A DNA stretch of 5,394 nucleotides. It comes from Verrucomicrobiota bacterium. GTDB lineage: Bacteria; Verrucomicrobiota; Verrucomicrobiia; Verrucomicrobiales; Akkermansiaceae. Within the stretch, counting starts at the first letter, position 1, and each line of letters opens with the position of its first letter. Below are positions 1 to 5,394 of the stretch, piece after piece. The notes beneath the pieces are model-generated. The model was not told where the DNA came from. It saw only the letters and a program-made list of their open reading frames with translations, and did not search any database. The stretch is taken from positions 1-5,394 of the forward strand of contig VFJU01000016.1 of NCBI GenBank assembly GCA_009885905.1. The letters run 5' to 3'. The position numbers and the translations under genes are program-made.

Positions 1-1763
1 ATATTCGGCAGTTGCAAGTTACAATTTTCAGACATTCCCGACCATTGACTATCGAGAACATCGGAAAAAAGCCATGGTGAACTATTAATGCGATCGATAA
101 ACTTCCATGCCTCTTCGGGAATATGAACTACAACGTCATGTAGAATTTCTGTTCCGTGAAAGTTAGCGATAATTAGAAATGTCTGCTTGCTTGTAGGGTC
201 ATGACGGAGAAACGAATAGAGCCAATGTCCAGACACGGTCTCGTCCCCCACTCGTCCGTATTTAGAGTTATACAGATTGGCATGATTGAGCCCGTAATAT
301 TTACCGGCGGTGAATGCTGGTGCTTGAATCGTGTGAATTAGTTTACTGTACCAATTACGCAGTGACTTTTGTTCAATACTAAGGCGTCCCCCATCATAAA
401 GTCCGCCATTCACCCATTTTATAAATTCTGGCATCGATCCGTAATCGAAAATCGAAGTTCTTGCGTCGTCTCGACTGAAACCTTCACTGCCGATGGCCGG
501 CTCACCGACTTCTTGACCATGATAGAGCATCACCGGTCCCCGGCCCATCGAATAAAGGACTGCAGAGACTGGCCGGCCTACCTTCATTCCTAAGCCACCC
601 CACTGGTTAGGGTTAGCGATACGGACTTCGTCGTGGTTTTCCGAATAACGCAGTGATCGATGAAATCGTGATCCACTGAAAGCAACCGAATCAAGATCGT
701 TCGCCCACTTATTAGAATCATAAATCCCTTCAATAATATCGTAACTAGGGTCATCATAAACTGCATCAAATCCTGCTTCAAGCAATGCATCTAGAACGTT
801 TTCATCTGTTAGTTTTTTAGGATCATTGTCGTAGGCTTCAGCGACAAAAAACACATTTGGACACCTTGCACGAGCCCGCTTCAATGTCCATGTCCAGAAC
901 TCTATGGGGATCATGTGAGCCATGTCTGCGCGAAATCCATCAACACCTAAATTCTGCCAGTAAGCGAGAATCTCGTCCATCGTTCGCCATGTCTTAGGTA
1001 CGTCGTCGAGGGGTGCATCGCTACCGGGCAGTCCCGCTGTGTTCGACCCCATGGTGAAATCGTGACCGTAGTTAAGTTTCACCGTTTCATACCAGTCATG
1101 GACTGATGGAGTCCATGAAATCAAGTTGTTCCCCGTCACCCTCCCAAATGTCGTCTCTGGATTGAATAACCCGTCGCATCCGAGCAAACCCAATGTTGGC
1201 AACAATAAGGGAGGACCATTTCCATCAACATCCGGACTGAGATAATAAAAATGATTATCTCGGTCAAAAAAAACATCCTGTCTGTCATCTTTGCCAAAGG
1301 AGAGTCGCGGCATTACATCAGAATCATAAGATCGCGCGACATGGTTAGGAACAAAATCGATAATTACTTTTAAACCATTTGAATGGCAGCGATCGATGAG
1401 TTGCACGAACTCGACCAGACGTTTTTCGGGTTCCACCGCGTAATCAGGGCATACATCAAAGTAGTCCCTGATCGCATAAAGACTCCCTGCGATCCCCTTC
1501 AAAATATCTGGATCATCAGCCGGTCGTGACGGATAGTCGGTGCCGCTCGCTTGCTCGAGCACCCCCGTGAGCCACAGGCAGTTAAATCCCATTTTTTTCA
1601 ATGATGACAGAGCAATGTCATTGATATCGTTGAATTTTCCACAGCCATTTTCTGCAAGCGTTCCATTGTTTTTTTGCGTCTCGTTGGTGTTGCCAAAAGT
1701 GCGAACTAATAACTGATAGATCACATTACGAGTCGATTCCACGGGCTTACAAATCTGTGACAT
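1..1763 (-). CDS. GH13 alpha-amylase-family glycoside hydrolase, C-terminus cut by window edge
   Basis: This is a predicted retaining enzyme acting on alpha-1,4-glucans such as starch, glycogen or maltodextrin. Reading the minus strand from the ATG at 1763 gives 587 uninterrupted codons to the left edge, with no stop reached. A (beta/alpha)8 barrel starts at once (VIYQLLVRTFGN, residues 14-25). The four GH13 regions are present: DFVPNH (136-141); GFRAD with nucleophile D280; VAEAYD with acid/base E309; and ENHDEV with the transition-state aspartate D378. The long stretch 142-274, containing GRVTGNN and WYETVKLNYG, and the motif YHGQEVGE (414-421) resemble uncharacterised Bacteroidetes/Verrucomicrobia amylases (recalled, not searched). 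A beta-rich C-terminal domain begins near residue 490 (IIANFHGT, 531-538). No signal peptide is visible, so a cytoplasmic enzyme of storage-glucan or maltodextrin turnover is likely. No good ribosome site precedes the ATG; TTG codons lie further up in the same open frame, but the ATG fits the fold. Exact substrate and subfamily cannot be told. Confidence 0.93.
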   Translation of the reverse strand, partial: MSQICKPVESTRNVIYQLLVRTFGNTNETQKNNGTLAENGCGKFNDINDIALSSLKKMGFNCLWLTGVLEQASGTDYPSRPADDPDILKGIAGSLYAIRDYFDVCPDYAVEPEKRLVEFVQLIDRCHSNGLKVIIDFVPNHVARSYDSDVMPRLSFGKDDRQDVFFDRDNHFYYLSPDVDGNGPPLLLPTLGLLGCDGLFNPETTFGRVTGNNLISWTPSVHDWYETVKLNYGHDFTMGSNTAGLPGSDAPLDDVPKTWRTMDEILAYWQNLGVDGFRADMAHMIPIEFWTWTLKRARARCPNVFFVAEAYDNDPKKLTDENVLDALLEAGFDAVYDDPSYDIIEGIYDSNKWANDLDSVAFSGSRFHRSLRYSENHDEVRIANPNQWGGLGMKVGRPVSAVLYSMGRGPVMLYHGQEVGEPAIGSEGFSRDDARTSIFDYGSMPEFIKWVNGGLYDGGRLSIEQKSLRNWYSKLIHTIQAPAFTAGKYYGLNHANLYNSKYGRVGDETVSGHWLYSFLRHDPTSKQTFLIIANFHGTEILHDVVVHIPEEAWKFIDRINSSPWLFSDVLDSQWSGMSENCNLQLPN

Positions 1764-1832
1764 CCGCGCAATCAAGACAGCGTGCGCGCGGGTTGCCAAG
1801 ACATAGTCAAAAAACAAGCCATGTAACCGCGC
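1764..1832 (-). repeat. Intergenic leader with alternative GC-rich inverted repeats before the amylase start
   Basis: The 69 bases between the small membrane protein stop and the amylase ATG hold three short complementary blocks. In mRNA sense these are GCGCGG (1832-1827), CCGCGC (1791-1786) and GCGCGG (1769-1764). The middle block can pair with either outer one, with loops of about 35 and 16 bases, so the two 6-bp stems exclude each other. The downstream stem ends directly against the start codon. The blocks are seen; any role in translation or attenuation is inference, and six-base matches can arise by chance. Confidence 0.4.
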
Positions 1833-2132
1833 TCAAGTCTGATCCTCATTTGGTCCAACATTACCGCGCACCTCGCGGAGCGTTGCCAAGGCGTCATAAA
1901 TTGCAAATAGAATCACGATCAAGGTGATCAACGTACAACCGCCCCACCATAAAAGCGCACGCCATGGACTCTGCCAGATCCAGTCATGAAGCACCCAAAC
2001 TCCTATTCCTAGTATTACCAGTGGCACCAACACGATACGCCCAAGCACCCTACGGCGAGCCGCCCGATCGTATAGTATCGCTCGTGCCAAAACGATACTG
2101 GTATTCCACGTGTTGGATTTCTTGACACTCAT
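1833..2132 (-). CDS. Small two-helix inner-membrane protein of unknown function (99 aa)
   Basis: I do not recognise a family. The protein has a basic N-terminal stretch (K4, K5, R17, R23, R26-R28), a hydrophobic helix at about 30-49, a short tryptophan-rich turn (W51, W53, W57), a second helix at about 58-79, and a polar tail ending in acidic residues. By the positive-inside rule, both termini are probably cytoplasmic. The ATG at 2132 lies 10 bases after the TAA of the prepilin peptidase gene, on the same strand, so the two are very likely co-transcribed and perhaps translationally coupled; only a weak GGCGA precedes the start. The TGA stop is in the same frame as the downstream amylase. It is kept as a real gene because of the operon-like spacing, the coherent two-helix topology and the lack of any better reading frame here. 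Its job could be tied to the peptidase or be unrelated. Confidence 0.72.
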   Translation of the reverse strand: MSVKKSNTWNTSIVLARAILYDRAARRRVLGRIVLVPLVILGIGVWVLHDWIWQSPWRALLWWGGCTLITLIVILFAIYDALATLREVRGNVGPNEDQT

Positions 2133-2142
2133 TCGCCGAAAT

Positions 2143-3378
2143 TTATGGGATATCGAGCGGACTAATCATTTCCAAGTACCACGCCCAAAGTTTCCACGCA
2201 CCGAACAACCAAGACGCCGCCCCCATGGCAAGAAATGGCCCAAATGGTAGTTGTTTACCAAATCCAACCCTCCCGATTAGAGCGGCAAGGATTGCAAATA
2301 TCGAAGAAGCAAAAAGTGAGAAAAGTACCCCAGACCAACCAAAGAAAGCGCCAATCATTCCTAACAAGTGAACATCTCCCATGCCCATCGCTTCGCGTGG
2401 AATCACTGCGCTGACTGCCATGCCATCAAGCGAAGTGATTGCTGAAAGTTGATGCAGTGTACCGTCGGGCAATTGAATATCGCTCTCACGGATGATCAAA
2501 GCACCACCACCCACGGTCTTACCGCTCACCCAGATGTCCGTAGTCTCAACTAACAATCTGTCGCTTTTACGTGAAAAAATATCCCACCATGCGATTTCTT
2601 CTCCATCGATCACGAAATGCATCGGATCTTGATCGGTTGCTGGTTCCTTTAGTGACCAAGCCACGGGTTTCTCAAACTTCATGGCCTTATTACCGAAGGC
2701 TAACTTTCCAAGCTCGACGACGCCCCACAATCCAAAAAAACCCACGAACCACCCGACGCCTCCCTGAATCAAACCATCAAGCCAATTTCCGGCCTCGCCT
2801 CCCAGAACCGGTAATTGTGGCCATACGGCGCATGCACCCAGTCCGATTAACGCACCTGCCCAAGTCAAAGATGTGGGTATGATCAGGTGCTCGACATCGA
2901 TAAAAGTTATCACCAACAGCAAAGAAATTAACGCCCATAGAAAAACAACCACCGCCACGGAAGATGGTGTAAAAAGCATCCAAACAATGATGAATAATAA
3001 AGCAGTTAGAAGTTCAACCCCGAAGTATTGGAACGCAATGGGTGCTTGGCATTTTTTGCATTTCCCCATCAGCCATAGCCAGCTGATCAGTGGTAAATTA
3101 AGCCAAAGCGGAATTGCCGATTTACAAAGCGGGCAAAAAGAACGCTTTGGAGCATTGACCGACATCCCTAGCGGCAACCGGTAAATCGCCACATTTAAAA
3201 ATGACCCGATGCAAGCGCCTAAGAGGAAGACCGGAATGAGCCACAGCGAATGATCGAAAGATGGATAGGATGTGAAGATGTCCAAGATGAGCTCATTCAA
3301 GCCGTCAACGTTCACATGCCAAGTAGAATCAGCGAGAAGCGATACGGAAATGCTTACGAACTCAAATTGGATCGTCAT
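2143..3378 (-). CDS. pilD: Type IV prepilin leader peptidase / N-methyltransferase (A24A family)
   Basis: This inner-membrane aspartic protease cuts the leader from type IV prepilins or type II secretion pseudopilins and, in bifunctional members, methylates the new N-terminus. The N-terminal domain shows GSFLNVAIYRLP (58-69) and two CxxC pairs, C82/C85 and C107/C110, as in zinc-type bifunctional enzymes. The catalytic aspartates are D161 (FIDVEHLIIP) and D335 (GMGDVHLLG). About eight membrane helices are seen, at roughly 45-66, 117-137, 140-160, 171-189, 204-224, 334-350, 351-370 and 382-402. Residues about 230-330 form a polar insert between the two aspartates, giving 411 residues where simpler members have roughly 250-300. 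H337 replaces the lysine often found after GxGDV. The ATG at 3378 gives a long 44-residue lead before helix 1 and lacks a clear ribosome site; the GTG at 3315 or TTG at 3300 would give a more usual N-terminus. It heads the minus-strand group. The symbol follows family function, not orthology. Confidence 0.94.
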   Translation of the reverse strand: MTIQFEFVSISVSLLADSTWHVNVDGLNELILDIFTSYPSFDHSLWLIPVFLLGACIGSFLNVAIYRLPLGMSVNAPKRSFCPLCKSAIPLWLNLPLISWLWLMGKCKKCQAPIAFQYFGVELLTALLFIIVWMLFTPSSVAVVVFLWALISLLLVITFIDVEHLIIPTSLTWAGALIGLGACAVWPQLPVLGGEAGNWLDGLIQGGVGWFVGFFGLWGVVELGKLAFGNKAMKFEKPVAWSLKEPATDQDPMHFVIDGEEIAWWDIFSRKSDRLLVETTDIWVSGKTVGGGALIIRESDIQLPDGTLHQLSAITSLDGMAVSAVIPREAMGMGDVHLLGMIGAFFGWSGVLFSLFASSIFAILAALIGRVGFGKQLPFGPFLAMGAASWLFGAWKLWAWYLEMISPLDIP

Positions 3379-3423
3379 TTGAAAGCGTTGGATTTGTGTG
3401 TTAAGGTATCAATCTTTGATTCG

Positions 3424-3759
3424 ATGAAAACCCAGCTTCGCCTCATTTTTTGCCCAGCAATCGCCACCGTACTCGGGGTGGTTTCTTGTGGAGATTTCAC
3501 TAAGGATGGGCCTGACCCACTAACATTTATCGGAAGCAGATACAACGTTGCATGGGATACTCTTCCATCGAGCGTGAAAGTCGTCGAAGTCCTAGAAAAC
3601 GTGAATGGAAATCAAAAGCATCACGATGCGCTTGTGTCGATGAACACCGAAGATGTGCCCGCTAATTTCAACCAAGGCCCAGTGGATTTTATTGCCCCGG
3701 AGCTGAACGAATTTGCCAGCGAAAACGACGGGGGCCTTCTACCCCCAAAATCTCCGTGA
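3424..3759 (+). CDS. Small predicted lipoprotein of unknown function (111 aa)
   Basis: I do not recognise a family. From the ATG at 3424 the protein opens with a lipoprotein signal: basic MKTQLR, a hydrophobic core, and lipobox VVSC with the lipidated cysteine at C22, followed by G23 and D24. The mature part is about 90 residues, polar and acidic (rich in D, E and N), and ends in a proline-containing tail (GGLLPPKSP). No enzyme motif or repeat is visible. The frame is open from ATG 3250, but that start would bury the signal peptide and overlap the divergent peptidase gene, so 3424 is chosen. There is no strong ribosome site. The stop TGA precedes the carboxypeptidase gene by 56 bases on the same strand, suggesting a shared transcript and perhaps a shared envelope role. 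The lipobox supports a real gene; the function is unknown. Confidence 0.7.
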   Translation: MKTQLRLIFCPAIATVLGVVSCGDFTKDGPDPLTFIGSRYNVAWDTLPSSVKVVEVLENVNGNQKHHDALVSMNTEDVPANFNQGPVDFIAPELNEFASENDGGLLPPKSP

Positions 3760-3805
3760 GGTTTATATTCCGCTCCCCATGCCATTCCCGGCTTGATGCT
3801 TGGGT

Positions 3806-3809
3806 GGAG
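3806..3809 (+). promoter_or_regulatory. Ribosome binding site deciding the carboxypeptidase start
   Basis: GGAG lies six bases before the ATG at 3816, which is standard spacing. It is one base from the ATG at 3810 and too far from the ATG at 3828, so it favours 3816. Upstream CTCCCCA (3773-3779) could pair with TGGGTGGAG (3801-3809), leaving a two-base bulge, and so cover the site. Confidence 0.5.
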
Positions 3810-3815
3810 ATGTCG

Positions 3816-4727
3816 ATGATCGCTGCCATGTCGCGCTTGATTTGTGTCCACCTCTCCGCATTCCTCTTCACTGGGTTACTGATTACATCTTGCGGTGGCA
3901 ATCCCACACCGCGCCCTAGCAAGGTGATCCAGCCCACCGCTGCGGTGAAGACCAAAGGCGTGACCCCTGCTCCTCCTAACGCGCCGCCAAGCACCGCTGC
4001 AGAGAGTGCCATCGTCATAGATGTCGTGAGCGGTCGCGTGCTTTATGCGAAAAACGCCGATATACCTCGTGCCGTTGCTAGCACGCAGAAAATCGTCACA
4101 GCGCTTTGCGTGATTGACGCAGGAAACATCGATAAGCCAGTTACCATTCAAGCCATCGACGGCGCGTGTGAGCCGACCAATCTCGACCTCAAGCCTGGTG
4201 AAGTTTATCCGCGCCGTGAGTTGACCAAGGTTCTCATGGTGAAGAGTGCAAACGACGTGGCACGAGCTCTCGCGCGTGATGTGGCAGGAAGTCAGGAGTC
4301 ATTCGCTCTTCTTATGAACCAAAAGGCCGCTTCCTTAGGAATGAGAAATTCAAACTTTATCAATCCTAACGGTCTACCGTCTTCCGGCCAGTATTCCACC
4401 GCTCGTGACATGGCCATCGCTGCGCGTGCAGCCTACCGCAGCCCACTCATTCGCTCATTCACTGCAACCAAGGCATTTAATTTTCGCTTCAATGATGGTC
4501 GCATCCGCCATATTGAAAATACCAATCGTTTGTTAAAATCAATCCCTTATTGCGATGGATTGAAGACAGGGACTACAAATGCTGCTGGTCGTTGCTTGGT
4601 TTGCAGTGGATCCCTCAATGGCCGCTCGGTCATCGTGGTCGTGCTGAAATCCAATACGCCAAATGTGTGGAAAGATGCCACGAAATTGCTTGCCTGGGCT
4701 CTCGAACGCCCACCAGCAGAATCCTAA
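3816..4727 (+). CDS. Lipoprotein D-alanyl-D-alanine carboxypeptidase (peptidase S11, PBP5-like core)
   Basis: This is a serine penicillin-binding enzyme predicted to remove the terminal D-alanine of peptidoglycan pentapeptides in the periplasm. From ATG 3816 it has 303 residues; numbering here follows that start. The signal MIAAMSRLICVHLSAFLF ends in lipobox LITSC with lipidated C26. A proline- and alanine-rich tether spans about 27-63, followed by the S11 domain with motifs S89-T-Q-K92 (SxxK, nucleophile S89), S144-A-N146 (SxN) and K250-T-G (KTG). All three are intact. The chain ends soon after the KTG-containing sheet, so the C-terminal beta domain of classical PBP5 is absent and membrane attachment would be by lipid instead. 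A frame-open GTG at 3756 overlaps the previous stop (GTGA), but it adds 20 residues before the signal, so it is not preferred; ATG 3828 also fits. Cysteines at 98, 118, 246, 260 and 263 are numerous for an exported enzyme. It is probably in one unit with both flanking genes. Confidence 0.92.
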   Translation: MIAAMSRLICVHLSAFLFTGLLITSCGGNPTPRPSKVIQPTAAVKTKGVTPAPPNAPPSTAAESAIVIDVVSGRVLYAKNADIPRAVASTQKIVTALCVIDAGNIDKPVTIQAIDGACEPTNLDLKPGEVYPRRELTKVLMVKSANDVARALARDVAGSQESFALLMNQKAASLGMRNSNFINPNGLPSSGQYSTARDMAIAARAAYRSPLIRSFTATKAFNFRFNDGRIRHIENTNRLLKSIPYCDGLKTGTTNAAGRCLVCSGSLNGRSVIVVVLKSNTPNVWKDATKLLAWALERPPAES

Positions 4728-4746
4728 ATTCTCTAGATCCAAACCC

Positions 4747-5394
4747 ATGTCTTGCCCAGTCGAGTTTCTGCGCCAGCTCGCCGTCGAGGGTCAGTTGCGC
4801 ATCCAGCGCCCGCTCGATTCGTCAACAGGTGTTAGAGTTATGCGAGAAGGGCGCGAACTTTGGAACTTTGCATCGAACGATTATCTCGGTCTTGCACAAC
4901 ATCCAGAAGTGGTGTCCGCCTTGATGGAAGGTGTGAAAATTTTCGGAGCCGGTGCAGCGGCCTCGCGTTTGATTTGTGGAACTTTTTCACCACACCGTCT
5001 GCTAGAAGATGCCTTGGCGGAAGCAAAACAAACTGAAGCAGCACTTACTTTTTCTTCAGGATTTGCCACCGCGATGGGCGTGATTCCCGCCGTCGTAGGA
5101 AAATCGGATTTCATCTTTTTAGACAAACTTTCGCATGCATGTTTGGTCGATGCAGCGCGACTTTCCGGATCAACTATAAGAGTCTTTCCTCATAATGACG
5201 TGGCGCGGTTAGAAAAACTGCTTATTTCTACTCGGGCCAAATCTGCGCACTCACGAATACTTGTTGTGACCGAGTCGGTCTTTAGCATGGATGGTGATAC
5301 ATGCCCATTGCGTGAGATTATAGAACTAACTGAGTCTCACCAAGCACTGCTTTTACTTGATGAAGCGCACGGCTTCGGAGTGCTTGGCGAACAC
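4747..5394 (+). CDS. bioF: 8-amino-7-oxononanoate synthase-like PLP enzyme (alpha-oxoamine synthase), 3' end cut by window
   Basis: BioF condenses pimeloyl-thioester with L-alanine, releasing CO2, to make 8-amino-7-oxononanoate in biotin synthesis in the cytoplasm. The 216 codons present cover a little over half of a usual chain of about 385 residues. Fold-type I marks are in order: FASNDYLGLA (41-50); a glycine-rich FGAGAAASR segment (66-74) ending in G78 and H83 before LLEDAL; LSHACLVD with the likely PLP-stacking H130; TESVFSMDGD (175-184); and LLDEAHGFGVLGE (203-215) with D205 and H208 for the cofactor. The PLP-binding lysine lies beyond the edge. VFSMDGD and the lack of an N-terminal extension favour BioF over glycine C-acetyltransferase or serine palmitoyltransferase, but related oxoamine synthases cannot be excluded without the rest and the neighbours. 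The ATG at 4747 follows the carboxypeptidase stop by 19 bases with no clear ribosome site, implying read-through transcription rather than shared function. Confidence 0.88.
   Translation, partial: MSCPVEFLRQLAVEGQLRIQRPLDSSTGVRVMREGRELWNFASNDYLGLAQHPEVVSALMEGVKIFGAGAAASRLICGTFSPHRLLEDALAEAKQTEAALTFSSGFATAMGVIPAVVGKSDFIFLDKLSHACLVDAARLSGSTIRVFPHNDVARLEKLLISTRAKSAHSRILVVTESVFSMDGDTCPLREIIELTESHQALLLLDEAHGFGVLGEH

Noticed and set aside
369..790. Short open frames 369-593 (+) and 590-790 (-)
   Set aside because: Both lie inside the amylase coding region in other frames. The amylase frame carries conserved GH13 motifs through this stretch, and the short products show no recognisable features.
2571..3184. 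Open frames of 103 residues on the plus strand (2571-2882, 2873-3184) and 68 residues on the minus strand (2777-2983)
   Set aside because: They are shadows of the prepilin peptidase, whose membrane helices and catalytic D161 are encoded here. Their products are low-quality, with basic or odd composition.
3379..3407. Possible sigma-70-like promoter TTGAAA, 17 bases, TAAGGT on the plus strand before the small lipoprotein
   Set aside because: The -35 box is close to consensus, but the -10 box matches only half the positions and the start of transcription would fall about ten bases before the ATG. It is too weak to annotate.
3250..3423. N-terminal extension of the small lipoprotein from ATG 3250
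   Set aside because: It would place 58 residues before a clear lipoprotein signal peptide and overlap the divergent peptidase N-terminus.
3621..4151. Minus-strand open frames opposite the lipoprotein and carboxypeptidase genes (3621-3851, 3689-4018, 3876-4151)
   Set aside because: They are antisense to a frame with a lipobox, SxxK, SxN and KTG motifs, and none has a recognisable domain or operon context.
4728..4746. Gap between the carboxypeptidase stop and the BioF-like start as a terminator or promoter
   Set aside because: It is only 19 bases, with no inverted repeat, no T-run and no promoter-like boxes.
4539..5126. Open frames 4539-4748 (-), 4550-4924 (+), 4838-5044 (-) and 4881-5126 (-)
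   Set aside because: They overlap the carboxypeptidase end and the BioF-like frame, which is open to the window edge and carries the expected PLP-enzyme motifs.
1..5394. Mobile element, CRISPR array, tRNA or other RNA gene, or a new defence-type system
   Set aside because: I found no terminal repeats, transposase or recombinase motifs, spaced repeats, tRNA-like cloverleaf or defence domains on either strand. All sizeable open space is explained by housekeeping-type genes.

Overview
The window is ordinary chromosomal bacterial sequence, densely coded, with two divergent gene groups meeting near base 3400. The gene styles fit a Gram-negative bacterium of the Verrucomicrobiota or a neighbouring lineage. 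Supporting signs are a prepilin peptidase with a long insert between its catalytic aspartates, two lipoproteins with SCG lipoboxes, a Bacteroidetes/Verrucomicrobia-like GH13 enzyme, and mostly absent Shine-Dalgarno sequences. This placement is inference; no rRNA or other marker is present, and it is held with low to moderate confidence.

Minus strand, read from right to left: a type IV prepilin leader peptidase/methyltransferase (3378 to 2143); then, after 10 bases, a 99-residue two-helix membrane protein of unknown role (2132 to 1833); then, after 69 bases, a GH13 alpha-amylase-family enzyme starting at 1763 and running off the left edge without its C-terminus. The tight spacing suggests co-transcription of at least the first two genes. 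The 69-base gap before the amylase gene carries two mutually exclusive short GC-rich pairings, and the frame stays open through it.

Plus strand, left to right: a small predicted lipoprotein of unknown function (3424-3759); a predicted lipoprotein D-alanyl-D-alanine carboxypeptidase of family S11 with all three active-site motifs (3816-4727, start revised); and, 19 bases later, the first 216 codons of a pyridoxal-phosphate alpha-oxoamine synthase, most like BioF of biotin synthesis, cut by the right edge before its catalytic lysine.

The genes do not form one pathway. They cover pilin or pseudopilin processing, alpha-glucan breakdown, peptidoglycan trimming and probably biotin synthesis. No RNA gene, insertion sequence, CRISPR array or clear new system was found. 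The best leads are the soluble insert in the prepilin peptidase and the small lipoprotein paired with the lipoprotein carboxypeptidase. No stretch longer than 300 bases lacks a gene.
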